NCBI GenBank assembly: GCA_025267735.1
Contig: CM046307.1
Coordinates: 60,073,395-60,137,394, forward strand
Source of the DNA: Mactra quadrangularis
Lineage: Eukaryota > Mollusca > Bivalvia > Venerida > Mactridae
Direction of reading: 5' to 3'
Length of the DNA: 64,000 nt
Below are positions 38,328 to 49,430 of this stretch, one piece after another. Below the pieces are notes generated by a model, which saw only the letters and a program-made list of their open reading frames with translations, searched no databases and had not been told where the DNA came from. A program made the position numbers and the translations under genes. Positions within the stretch are counted from its first letter, which is position 1, and the number at the start of each line of letters is the position of its first letter.

Positions 38328-41300
38328 TTACAAAATTTCTACATTTTTGCTCTGATCTCTGTCATGTTTTCCTCGATGATTTTTCATGAAACAAAAGAAT
38401 CCAGGTTTTAACTTTTCAGCAGTTGCTAAAACAATTCTAAAATCCCCTTCAGCATGTAACTGTAGATCATTTCTTATTTTCTTCAATAAAGGCGACTTCA
38501 TAGGCACTGTACCATCATTGCTGAAATATGTTACACAAATAAAAACATACTCTATACTAAAATGCATAATGATGAATTTTTTAAAATAAGGTACTATACC
38601 TTTAATCATATTTTCAGCAAAATTGGCGAAAATGTATTTTTTTTGCTCTCCTTTAGCTCCTATTTGCACTTAAGAGTTGTTTTACCCCAAAACTTTCATT
38701 TCAGAAATTTTGGTTAGCCATTTTGAAAAAATAGGCAGGCATTAAAACATGTTGTAGTCTAGACTCTTATATGATATAGGTAAAAAAGAGTTATGTAAGA
38801 GTTTATCTAAAGAGAGTAATAATAGACTGATCTGCAGTTACAATGAACTGAATATGTAAAGAGAACAAAATGAATAATTTTGAGTCCAATGGTTTTCTTC
38901 AGTGACATGAAAAATACATGCAGTATGGGTGGAAAACCCTTATACTTAGAGTTCTGTCTATTCATCTATTATCTTTTGTTATTGTTGGGTTTAAAGCCAT
39001 AGCAACACATTGTATATGTCAAATTACAGTGGTCAGTCAACCTACTTACCATCCCTGGAAAGGCTATACCTCTGAATTTAGCTGTTAACCAGTTACTAGA
39101 CACTTTCATCCATCAGTGACAGACAACAACATGACCCTACATGATTTAGAATCAGTGATATGAGGGAGAATGGCTTTATATTTCATGACCAAGCTCCACA
39201 AAAGTATGTCATGCTGGGGAATCAACCAACACTCAGTAGACTTGTTTGCCAACAACTGAGCTAGCCAGGCAGTTTCTTCTATTATCAGACAATATATAAA
39301 TATACAAATGTACGATCAGTAGACTTGTGTGTTACCAACTGAGCTAGACAGGCAGTTTCTTCTATTATCAGACTATATATAAATATATATAGATGTATAT
39401 AAATACCTTTCAGCTTTCACACATTCAATTAAACATTGAGCTCTCTTATGTAACATTCTCATAAATTGTATAATAAAGGCTCCTCTGATATTACAAGATT
39501 CAGGTAAATCATACATCTAAAAACAGATACAAATATAATGTTATCTTACAAATCAGTCTATGAAGCTGGTTGGTATTCGGTTACACGGGACGACCACTTA
39601 ATAGTTCGGGCAACCAAGAATTTCTATAGCAACCAAAATTCTGCAAATGAGATACAGTGCTTGCTCTTAAAATAATCTGTTTGGACAACCACTTTCGTAT
39701 TCTAATTTCATAGACTGCAAATACATACTTCTTCTCAACCAAACAATTTATTCATGTTTCACAAGCATCAATACTTCACTGGAGCAGGCATGGTCAAGTG
39801 GTTGTGCTGTTGGACTAGTAGTTATAGGACACACCAGTGCTGTGCTGGTTCATATCACATCCAAAACCTTGAATAAGAAACTTAATTCTAGTAGCTCAAA
39901 GCAGGGTGACCAGGAAGTGACTCAGGATCAAATTAATCTAAATTGTATTTGCTTGTATGGCCTCAAGCTAAAATAATTAACATTAACTCAATTTCTCAAA
40001 AACATACTAAAGAAGCTAGACCTCAGATATACTATTTTACTTACTTTATTCAAAGACTTCAGCACAAAACAGTGCTTATGGTCCAAACAAAACAAACGCA
40101 TGCACATTTTACAATTGTCTAAAATTATTAAAGTTCTTTACGCATATTGATGAAAAAAATGGGCTGAGGATATTGAGGCAACTTATAAACATCTTAATAT
40201 ATATCTATTTTATTATTAACTTAAATGACAATTTAATCCTAGCATGATAAGTGTAAAAAATTAACACTAAAAGCATGTCTGCCACTCTAGCCAATTGATA
40301 ACAAAAAGTCAGAATACAAGCTCCTTAGTACACTATTAATATTCTAAACATACCTCTTTTATAAATGTTTGTACCAGTGTATCAGGATATGCTGAACTTG
40401 TATGTAAATCCCTACAAATAAAACATGTAAATAACATGTAAATCCCTACAAATAAAACATGTAAATAACATGTAAATCCCTACAAATAAAACATGTAAAT
40501 AACATGTAAATCCCTACAAATAAAACATGTAAATAACATGTAAATCATTACAAATAAAACATGTAAATAACATGTAAATCCCTACAAATAAAACATGTAA
40601 ATAACATGTAAATCATTACAAATAAAACATGTAAATAACATGTAAATCCCTACAAATAAAACATGTAAATAACATGTAAATCATTACAAATAAAACATGT
40701 AAATAACATGTAAATCATTACAAATAAAACATGTAAATAACATGTAAATCCCTACAAATAAAACATGTAAATAACATGTAAATCCCTACAAATAAAACAT
40801 GTAAATAACATGTAAATCATTTCAAATAAAACATGTAAATAACATGTAAATCATTACAAATAAAACATGTAAATAACATGTAAATCATTACAAATAAAAC
40901 ATGTAAATAACATGTAAATCACTACAGATAAAACTTGTAAACAACATGTTTATCCCTACATATAAAACATGTAAATAACATGTAAATCCCTACATATAAA
41001 ACATGTAAATAACATTATCAACAATTGAAACCACTAAAGGGTGAAAGAATTTAACAAATAATTTTGATACCCAAAACACATGTTCACTGTAAAAAGATGC
41101 TCTGCCTAAAGCCAAAATACAGTACCCACCAAAAGTTTAGAGACATTTTCACTTTGTAGGCAAACTGAATAGCTTTTAACTAGAATATGATATCTGTTTA
41201 TAATGAAATGCTGTTAACTTCTTTTTTTTTGGTTATCATTATGATTATAACTTAGACTTCAAAAATATCATAAAAGCATTCATTGTTATGGAAAATAATT

Positions 41301-44300
41301 ACAATAAATATGGTTTTGGAGGCTTTACAATACAGATGCAGAATCTTATAAAATGTGTTGCATTCACGCAATTTGTTTTCATTTTACCAAGAAACTACTT
41401 AAATATATTAAAAATAATGATTCTACAAAGATAATCATCAAAATATATGAATTATAGTAAATTTCTTTTGTCTCCAAACTTTTGGTGGGTACTGTATAAT
41501 AATTAAGTCAAAAATTCCCATTAAATATGATAAAACCAGTCAACAAAGACCTCTTAAAGTCGCAATCTTCCTAATTACATGTACTTAGATTCTACCTAAA
41601 GTGAGTTCAGCATATGTTACTCGGCATATAATGCTAGTTGGTGTAATTCAAAAACGTAAACCTTTTAGCTTCTTGTCCATACATAACTTAGAATCAAAAA
41701 TGATTCACATTGAAAATTCTGGCCAGTAATGGATCTTTGGTAAAAACTACCATTTTTAAAGTTAGATTTAATCAATGTATTGATAGTGTTTTTGATGAAT
41801 TGAAACCTTGACTGTCTGCCTGCCTGCCTGAGGATGCTACAGTGTGAGCTCAAGTTCCTTATTTTTTGTGTGTGTGTTTTTTTTACCTGCAGCAACACAT
41901 TTTATTAGTTAGTCAACCTACTCACCATTCCATAACAGGCTAAATCACAGAATTTGGCTGTAAACCAGTCACTAAGCACATATTTCTGTCAGTGACTAAC
42001 AACTGCCCAACATTTAGAATCAGAGGTAGAAAGGAAAATGGCCAGGGTATATTACTTCATGACCAAGCTCCACATAAGTATGCCAACCAGGAATCAAACC
42101 AGCGACTCCTTAATCAGTCGAGTTGTGTGTAACAGACTGAGATAGAGAGGCAGATTTTCAAGTTCCTAAATATAATAAAAACTTGTACTTACTGTTCAAC
42201 AACAACGAGTTCTTCAAAGTGTCCATATTGAAGACATATAAGTTCATTTTTTATAGTCTCATACCTACGTTGTACATGTTCACTATAACCCTGCGTTTGT
42301 TTCACATCTCTAGATGTTAAATCTATGATGGTTGTAGGATAACGACTTACAACTATTTCAGTCATTGGATAAAATGACTTGTTGTCAACCTGAAATAGTG
42401 TGGGGGAAAGTATGAACTAACCAAGTAATAAAACCTGAAAAAATTGAATGCTATTTGTTAAGTTTAGATTATACTAATTTATTTTAGCTCTATTGTGAAA
42501 CAAGTTCTTACAACTAAGATTAATCACATTTCGAGTCTGCTTCCTGGTATCCCCCAGTACTGAGCTAGTAGTATAAAGTTTCTTGCTCTAGGAAACAACA
42601 GAGAAGGTTAATGATAGAATTTGAGCTGGCTATCTAATGATTACCAGTGACTGCTCCCTAAAGCCTGCTCCTTCTGGTATTTGTTTAACCAATTAAAGTA
42701 ATTGTCTCAACTCAATAACTTTAAAATTCATTATGAATGTTTTTCCTTTAACTTTTAGAAGAGCTTACTGCTACCAGTGCACCACAATCATGCCAAACAA
42801 TAAATTAAACAGTACATAAATAATACGTAGGCAGATCCAGCGGGGGGGGGGGGGGGTCAGGGGGGTCCGAACCCCCCCCCCCTAGAATTTGGAAAATGTA
42901 CTTTTTTCGGTGCTTAACATAGATATAAATGTTATGTAGTTTTTATTATCAATATGTTGCTTTTTTGCTGCAAATTGTGTATACGGTTGTGGTTCGAGGT
43001 TCGTACCGCCCCTAGATAAGTTCGGCACCCCCCTAGAAAAAAATCCTGGATCTGCCCTTGTAATATTTGACTGTGTGAGGTGGTTAACCTATATTGAATG
43101 GTGGTAGTGTACTTTTGTCAGACAATGAATATGGTTAATGTGAATATGACGACTGTATAAGGGAAGATTGCATTTATCCAAATGTGTAGCCTAGTTAAAT
43201 AAGTCTCAATTATTATTATCATAATCATTAATATCATTATCGTTATTGCATCTTCATCATCATCATCATCATCATAACATAATAATTGGTCATAGTATGG
43301 TTTGAAGACTATACTTTTACCATTAGTTTAAAATATAAACAATCAGACCTTGATAAGACCTTGTAGAAAGAAATCATGATGATAGGGTTGTGGATCTTTA
43401 ACACAGATTGATGTTGAACATCTTCTCTCTGATTGGTTATTAAACATTGATAATGTATACAGCACCTAAATGAGAAAAATACAACATTAAAATATTGTAT
43501 CATATGATCAGGGGAGATTACACATAACAACAGAGTTAAACACTAACTGTGTCCAGGGATTTCTATGATCTCAAAAACTAGAGAGGTGATGCTTAGCTAG
43601 GGATTTCCTCAGTTACTCAGTATCATTATAAATTGTCCAGATCTTTCCCAATTTGTTTTCCCACAAATTGTTAATCACAATTTGTGATTAAACATGTTGT
43701 TTATTCATATTGGAGGAATCCCTAACATTAAGAGGGAATCTCTGAAAAACTGACTAGGGCTCCACTGGATCCCTGATAAATACAGTAATCTGTTGATTTT
43801 GTTTTGGACGTTAGTGTTCCAGCTGTGTCCTAGAAATTAGTCTTGGATGACAAGAAAGGAGCATAGAATCAATTTACAGAAAAATCCAATGAAAAAGTTT
43901 TGCACATAGAGCCAACCCTAAAGTGTTATACCTTGAGTCTAGGAGCAAGTTTCCTAGGGAAATTGCTACCAATCACTTTGTCCTCTAATATTCTTCTTAC
44001 ACCATAAGTAATAGGCGAGCATGTGATATCAAATGAAAGGCATCAGGGTTGAGGTACTAGGAAACTGACCATCAGGGTTGAGGTGCTAGGAAACTGACCA
44101 CAGGTGTAGAACAAGAAAGGTTACATACCAGATTAATTCTTTCTGCAGTTTCACCAATGACTAGACTTCTACAAAATGTCATAAGATGTGAGGATATACA
44201 TCGTGCTAGAAAATCTTTCTCTAAAACATGATGTGGACTAAATGCTGTATCAGTTATCTGAAAATATAAGTCTAAGACTGGTCTTAATAGCAGCGATCTC

Positions 44301-47300
44301 AATAAAAGGACTTTTTTTCTTGATATAAGCATTTTTGACTTCAAAGTTGCCAAAATGACATCATTTTGCAATAACTAAAGTGATATTTATAGCAGAACTT
44401 TACTGTGCTAATTCATTTGAAACAATTTCTAACAACTTATATTAATCACTCTCATGTTCACTTCCTGGTCCCCATTGAAGTAGTTGGCTAGTAGGTAGAA
44501 GTAAGGAAACAATGAGGTAGGTTATGGATGTGATCTGAACCAACAAGGAGCTGGCTATGCAATTATTACAAGTCCAATGTTGTAACCACTTGGTATTGCC
44601 TGTTCTCATAACAAAAAAAATAACATAAATTGAACATTTAACATAATAATAGCTTAATCTTTATATCACTGAACCCTTGCTGTTCCAGGGTACTATTTAG
44701 GTAATACATTACACCTTTACAGGAAATTATCAAGATATTAGTTTTAAAAATTTGCATGAATTATAAACTAAACATTGTTTTTCATTTTTAATTAAGATCT
44801 TCATAAACTTCTGAATATGCATCTAGTGCAAGATATATACTGCCCTCCTTAAGTTCTTTCACAGTACAATTAATTGAATTGCTACAAATGCCAAGTTCAA
44901 GATTTCAGAATTATTACATCATTGTCTATTAACTTCATTATTCATGTCATGGATACATTTCATTTATTTGTTTTGAGTAGCAGCAAAAGTTATCCATCAG
45001 CCTCCAAAACTATGGTCAATGTACCACAATGAACAAATATCAAGTTTGAGATATTTTTGTAATTTCACATCTAAAAGAAAAGTGTACTGATTTCAAAGCA
45101 AAATCAAAATTCATTTAACAACAATCTCCGTAAACAGATATCCTGTAGAGCATTGTCCTACAGGATCTCTAAGATCTCAATGGAGGGTCACGTTGAGATG
45201 ACCTTTAAGTTGCCCAATCAATGGGTAGCTTTCACCTAGGAAAAACACTATTAATAACATTTTGATTTAGTAATGTCTCTTTTTAGACCAAGGTTTGTGA
45301 GCTAATTTAAACAGCAGTATTATTCACAGTCTGCTATTGGGCGGCCCATTTCAAATTGCGAGACTTAGACGATGTAAACAAGTTACTTATCATAACATTT
45401 TGTCATGAATATTATGATGAGAAAAGGTCACCTGAATATGACCCTCATTTGAAAACGGCCAGATCTAAATTAGGGAGTAGGCGAGGGGAAAATTTTAGAT
45501 TGGGTTTTAATCAGATTGTTTAACAATAACTTGCTTTTACAACTTTTTAAACTCTATTGAGTACAATGTTAATATTAAATTTGTGAAGGAATTTTTGGAG
45601 GGCAGTGTATACTCATAAATAACTATAATATAAAATCTTACAGTAATATTGTTAGCTAGTGATGACGTGTGAACCAGGGAGAGAACTTTCATACATTCAG
45701 ATAAACTTTTAGTAAACACTTCTATTGATGTATCAAACGAATTCTGAAAGACAAAATGAGAATAATGTACTACAGTGTCAAAATTAACACGTCAAATGGT
45801 TTCTGAGATAGGGCATACTATATTAACTTATACAAAATATACAGCAGTTCAAACAGTGTTTATTTTTGGGCAATTTTATAGCCGTTTATGGGCTATATTC
45901 CCAATTTAAAATCATATCTTTTTTTCCCAAATTTCAATCCAAAATTCCCAATTTAATTTTTTTTTTTTTTTTTTTGAAAAACAGTTGTCATAAGTATGTT
46001 TCAGCCTAAAATTATATGTCCCAGCAATCTTTCTTTTTAATTTACTAACTAACTTAATGAAGAATGAAACTAAAAACATTGTTAAATCTGTCATTTTTTC
46101 TTGACATTTTATCCCAATTAAAACAAAATGCCGATCAAATTCCCAATTCTAGGGGTATGGGTCATATTCCCAAATTTTGAGAAAAAAACATTGTCAAATA
46201 GCGCATAAAACCATTATTTTGGCATGTAACCTAGTTTACCACTCAAATGAATATATGTGCAGAGGATTCAAAGTCAAGGATGATAATTCATAGAATCAAT
46301 TGAAACTTTTCAAGGAAAGAATTTTTTTCATATTTTTTCAATAAAAAAATATTTTATCAATTTAGTGATGCAGCAATATCCAAGCAATACTACAGTATTT
46401 ACATGATAAAATGAACCTTACACTTTGAACAAAACATACATGTTGTAGGATAGATATACCACATTAAGTGTCCACTTAAAACACTTTAATATACATGTAT
46501 TTCCTTGTATATAAGAAAGAGTTAAACTATGACTAAACTAAACAGGGTTTATATCAGTATATAAAATCTTAGTAAAGCTCTGTTATCAAAAAAAAATATT
46601 ACCCTATTGTTCCCAATAAACGCCTCCGCTCTAGTAATCTCCCCCCCTCTTTTTCAAAAAATAAAAAAAAACGTAATGCAAAACTTAAATTTAATCAATT
46701 ACTGATCCATTGTTACAAAACCAACACGGTATTAATTGCAACACATTGGGCGCACAAAAAAAATCTTCCTAACAGGGGCGTTTAAAAGATTAAATTTTAA
46801 AAGGGGCATTATTATACTAAATACGGTATGGTAATTGTACTCAGTCACCAACTACGCTCAGGTAAAAAAATCGATATAAGACGCTGTCAACCTATACTAT
46901 TAGTACTACAATGTCAGGTAACATCTTTGATCAAGGTCGCTTGTAGTTTAAGCAAGGTCATCAAAGACGCGCTGACAGTACAATTTAGAAGTAGCACAAA
47001 GATCAAAGAAAACCGACATACCTTGAAACAATCCCCTCAACTATTTAGGGCAAAAAACATAACACTATGTAACAGTAAATACTAAACTTATTTAATCTTT
47101 ACTAATGTTGTATTGTCCAATTTTATTAACCTGCCTTATACATACATTAACGAGAGGTTAATCAGTGCTATTTATAGCTTAGCCGATCGAGCAGAACTTA
47201 TATGACGTAGGCGATGGAATTCTGCTATACATCTGTATCGGTGACATGGATTTATTTGATTGTTATGTGCGTCTGTCAATGTGGCACAGTGGATGCGAGT

Positions 47301-49309
47301 TGCCCTCCGGTACAAGAGATACGTGGTTCGAATCTCATTAGAACCACTATTTTTTTTTTACCATTCAAAATAGTAGTTTACACATTTTCAAAATTTCAAT
47401 AGATCTCTGTTTTGTACACAATCGTTTATAATACTACACAATATACATGCAGAGTTTGTCGCGTTGTGAAGTGTGAAGGTGTACGTACTCAGTCCGTCTA
47501 CTGAATAGACATGAGTGAAGACTCCAGAGTTGGAGCACTTGGCTCTAATGCCAAGCGCATTGTCCTCAACGTTTTGAGGTATTTCACTGCCCCCCCTACA
47601 CCGGGTCCTCGTTCCAGCATCCTACGGACGGCTCAGGCTACCGGCTTCAGCAAGCGGACGATAGGACGGATCCAGCAGGAGCAGGAGGCATCTGGACGAG
47701 TGAAGTCGCCGATCATATATATCAAAGAGAGAAAATTTATTAATTGATATTAAATAAAAATAAACAATACTAAAACCCACATTCAGTAGGATTCGAACTC
47801 ACAGATAAAAAATAATCAGTTATATCGAGAATGTTTGTGTTGCGACTTTACCTATTATACTACGACGGCACATGGCAATTTGATTCAAATTGTTATACTT
47901 AGCTCTGATAACTGTCGATCTGTGCGCATTAGAGCATATCGAGGGAATACTCCGGCTTTAAATAGTATCTCATTATGACGTGTATGCATGCAGACCGGGC
48001 AGGTTAATAAAATTGGACAATACTCACAGTTATTATGTTAAGCATTGTAAGCAAATCCATACAAAATTTTATATCACGCTGTTTATTGAAGCTAATGTCA
48101 ACTTAAATCCAGCTGTTATCATGTGTGCTTTGTTCTCCGACATTTTGCTACACAGTAACAGACTTAACATGTGTTAAAACGTCCAGAATCTACCTTCAAT
48201 CGGCGCGGTATATGACATTACACACAATGACATCAGCGATAGTCACATATGCACTACCGTGTTTACTCAATTATGACACCCTACCATACTTATAACCATT
48301 GTTATTTGTTAATATACATGAAATTGTTTTGGACTCAAATTAATCTGCCATTTTTAAGCAAAACATGACTGGATATAGCACAATAGGAAGAAAGAAAAAT
48401 TGCCGATTTTTTCGCCCCTATTAAATGCCCCCTCTTCTGAAATGTAACATTCTTAGGGGCATTTATTAGGAACAATATGGTAATTTCTGATAAAATGTCA
48501 TAATTCACCAAAAAAAGGGATTTAGGATTGATTTTACTCAACAGCCCCTGCCTTTCGAATTGTGAATTTTACTTCAAGGAACATTCTGATCTTGCTAAAA
48601 ACTGAAAGTGAATAGTCATAATACATTTTGTCCCCCCCCCTCCCCAAAAAAAATCCTGCCAATTGTAAAATATTTTTGTGATTTTTTCTGTCATTTTTTC
48701 ATAGTGAAATTGCAGAATATTGATCTCAATTTGGAGCAAAATCACTGGCAAGACAAGTGAAATACATATAAAATCTATACATACCCTTTCTAATATAACT
48801 CTAAGTTTTCCAGTAAGTCTTCTCAGGCAGCAATCTAATGTATCATGTATCTCTAAATAATACTTCAATTCTTCATTAGGTAGTACAACATATAAGGTAT
48901 GAACAGCTAAACCATGTGTTCCTTTAGCTGAGAAAACATACGCTGGTACAACCACACCTTTATGTGGCAAATTATAAAACTTGTAGTCTATATTACACGT
49001 ATATGGATCACGACAAATTTCACAACTTAACACTTGACTAGTTATATGAGATAGTAAGTCTGACTTCAACACATTCTTCTGATTAATTCTCCAGACATGA
49101 CGAGTTCTAGGTCCAAGTATATTATCCCAGAAAGAAAGTACAACTCCTAGAAATGGACTGTTGGTTTCATCAAGATGTGGTATGTATGATTTAGAGTATT
49201 TAGAACTGGGACTTGATGGTGTTAATACAGGGGCTCCATCTCCATGGAAACCATCAATGTTTACCTGTATAACACCTGTTTCTAATGAGTTCTTGAATGA
49301 ACCCGCCAT
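38328..49309 (-). CDS. C9orf72: C9orf72 orthologue (longin/DENN protein), complete, 476 aa
   Basis: Eight coding exons on the - strand, in order: 49309-48785, 45743-45642, 44257-44129, 43465-43349, 42389-42193, 40411-40354, 39516-39407, 38520-38328 (stop TAA). All junctions are GT-AG and in phase, and lengths sum to 477 codons; human C9orf72 is 481 residues. Recognition: FWDNILGPRTRHVW near residue 60 is the longin-domain signature; later blocks EKDFLARCISSHL, SRYPTTIIDL, PDTLVQTFIK, RGAFIIQFMRMLHKRA and LHAEGDFRIVLATAEKLKPG follow the human order. N-terminal longin (about 50-175), then the DENN region. In vertebrates the protein forms a complex with SMCR8 and WDR41, acts as a GAP for small GTPases and regulates autophagy and lysosomal mTORC1. 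The segment after residue 175 is shorter than in human. One donor is weak (AAG|GTCTGA at 43348). An acceptor-like CATTTTTAG ends at 49340, suggesting a spliced 5' UTR. Confidence 0.96.
38985..39275 (-). repeat. tRNA-derived SINE (family B), intronic in C9orf72
   Basis: Body words GTCAGTCAACCTACTTACC, TTAGCTGTTAACCAGTTACT and TTTCATGACCAAGCTCCAC are shared with the other family-B copies. The head end is at the right. Confidence 0.85.
39276..39395. repeat. Partial tandem duplication of a SINE head and flank
   Basis: GATCAGTAGACTTGTGTG..GAGCTAG and CAGTTTCTTCTATTATCAGA recur about 80 bp apart, so the SINE head and its flank were duplicated after insertion. Confidence 0.75.
39781..39955 (+). repeat. 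SINE-like repeat with Ser/Leu-tRNA-like head (family C), intronic
   Basis: Head GCAGGCATGGTCAAGTGGTT, B-box-like GGTTCATATC, then CTTGAATAAGAAACTTA, GGGTGACCAGGAAGTGACTC and a tail ATTAATCTAAATTG. Fragments of the same family are at 10521, 22885, 42535, 44450 and 58910. Confidence 0.7.
40411..41021. repeat. 34-bp minisatellite, 18 copies, carrying the C9orf72 exon-6 splice acceptor
   Basis: Copies start every 34 bp from 40410 to 40988. On the + strand the unit is CCCTACAAATAAAACATG followed by TAAATAACATGTAAAT. In C9orf72 sense it reads ...TTTTATTTGTAG|GGATTTAC, which is precisely the acceptor and first bases of exon 40411-40354. Ten copies (40410, 40444, 40478, 40512, 40580, 40648, 40750, 40784, 40954, 40988) keep TAG|GG. 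Six (40546, 40614, 40682, 40716, 40852, 40886) read CATTAC and 40818 reads CATTTC on the + strand, destroying the AG. Copy 40920 reads CACTAC and keeps TAG. The array adjoins the exon on its intronic side. Confidence 0.97.
41120..41494. mobile_element. Tc1-type MITE, 375 bp, TA-flanked, intronic in C9orf72
   Basis: Left end CAGTACCCACCAAAAGTTTA and the reverse complement of the right end CAGTACCCACCAAAAGTTTG agree over about 27 bp. TA lies on both sides. Related ends are at 33372/34203 and at the window edge, 63963. Confidence 0.9.
41886..42152 (-). repeat. tRNA-derived SINE (family B), intronic in C9orf72
   Basis: Shares AGTCAACCTACTCACCATTC, CAGTCACTAAGCACATA and TTCATGACCAAGCTCCAC with the other copies; head at the right end. 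Confidence 0.8.
42535..42690 (-). repeat. SINE-like fragment (family C), intronic in C9orf72
   Basis: CTTCCTGGTATCCCCCAGTA, TTTCTTGCTCTAGGAAAC and GAGCTGGCTATCTAATGATT resemble, in reverse complement, the family-C body and tail. Confidence 0.5.
42830..43057. mobile_element. Small inverted-repeat element with long G and C runs
   Basis: GGCAGATCCAG at 42830 and CTGGATCTGCC at the right end form terminal inverted repeats. Inside the left end are 15 consecutive G, then GGGGGG and a run of 12-13 C. Both strands of this element could form quadruplex or i-motif structures. A relative (GGGGTGGATCC, G run) is near 28240. Confidence 0.6.
43250..43276. repeat. CAT microsatellite
   Basis: Run of TCA/CAT triplets. 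Confidence 0.85.
43540..43790. repeat. Interspersed repeat, inverted partner of 22017-22245
   Basis: AGAGGGAATCTCTGAAAAAC and GTGTCCAGGGATTTC match the reverse complement of the intronic repeat at 22017-22245. Orientation relative to each host gene is the same. Confidence 0.65.
44041..44100. repeat. 30-bp direct duplication next to a C9orf72 exon
   Basis: CATCAGGGTTGAGGTACTAG and CATCAGGGTTGAGGTGCTAG head two adjacent 30-bp copies. They lie 29 bp from the donor of exon 44257-44129. Confidence 0.9.
44450..44605 (-). repeat. SINE-like repeat (family C), intronic in C9orf72
   Basis: Reads in reverse complement with a head-like GGCAATACCAAGTGGTTACA and the CCAGGAAGTGAAC tail element. Confidence 0.55.
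44838..45607. mobile_element. Tc1-type MITE, about 770 bp, intronic in C9orf72
   Basis: Left end ACTGCCCTCCTTAAGTTCTT and reverse complement of right end ACTGCCCTCCAAAAATTCCT, flanked by TA. It ends 34 bp from exon 45743-45642. Confidence 0.7.
46600..46831. mobile_element. Small dispersed element with ACC...GGT ends
   Basis: Left TACCCTATTGTTCCCAATAA and, in reverse complement of the right end, TACCGTATTTAGTATAATAA. The element at 48256-48482 has the same two kinds of end in the opposite order, so the two are inverted copies. GGGGCATT/AATGCCCC words lie just inside the ends; a third fragment is near 15310. Confidence 0.55.
47250..47350 (+). repeat. tRNA-like segment inside the transposon
   Basis: A-box-like TGGCACAGTGGATGCGAG and a perfect B box GGTTCGAATC, followed by a T9 run usable as a Pol III terminator. 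No acceptor stem pairing is visible, so it is tRNA-derived and probably not a tRNA gene. Confidence 0.5.
47511..47747 (+). pseudogene. Truncated transposase N-terminus (helix-turn-helix fragment)
   Basis: ATG at 47511 opens 78 codons. Residues 14-65 contain SNAKRIVLNVLRYF and TAQATGFSKRTIGRIQQEQE, the pattern of a homeodomain-like helix-turn-helix such as those at the N-terminus of Tc1/IS630-like transposases. The frame then stops, and no DDE catalytic domain follows before the right inverted repeat. It is therefore a fragment in a probably non-autonomous element. Exact superfamily is not determined. Confidence 0.6.
47775..47880 (-). repeat. Second tRNA-like segment inside the transposon
   Basis: On the - strand, GCCGTCGTAGTATAATAGG is A-box-like and GAGTTCGAATCC is a perfect B box about 65 bp later. 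It faces the tRNA-like segment at 47250. Confidence 0.45.
48256..48482. mobile_element. Small dispersed element with ACC...GGT ends (inverted copy)
   Basis: Left TACCGTGTTTACTCAATTAT; right end in reverse complement TACCATATTGTTCCTAATAA then ATGCCCC. Partner of 46600-46831. Confidence 0.55.
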
Positions 49310-49365
49310 TTTGTTCAGAAATCTAACTTTAAATTTTGGCTAAAAATGTTGTATAAATTCAAGAC

Positions 49366-49371
49366 TTTAAT
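49366..49371 (-). terminator. Candidate polyadenylation signal ATTAAA for the ninjurin-like gene
   Basis: ATTAAA on the - strand, 60 bp past the ninjurin-like stop and 57 bp before the C9orf72 ATG. It is the only such hexamer I see in the 121-bp gap. Confidence 0.35.
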
Positions 49372-49430
49372 TGAACACAAGTCTTCTACACTATTGAAAC
49401 TACACAAAGAGACTGACTAATGTTAGGATA

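Larger units (their letters stand above)
47110..48023 (+). mobile_element. Inverted-repeat DNA transposon remnant, 914 bp, intronic in C9orf72
   Basis: Perfect 26-bp terminal inverted repeats: left 47110-47135 begins GTATTGTCCAATTTTATTAA and ends CCTGCC; right 47998-48023 is its exact reverse complement. If the flanking TA inside GTA/TAC is the target duplication, the inverted repeat starts TTGTCC. Inside are a short transposase-like reading frame (47511-47747) and two tRNA-like segments. The base composition of 47460-47720 is richer in G+C than the host intron. Perfect ends argue for recent mobility. Confidence 0.85.

Noticed and set aside
47511..47747. An intact host gene encoding a helix-turn-helix protein
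   Set aside because: It sits between perfect inverted repeats in an intron and stops before any second domain; a transposase fragment is the simpler reading.
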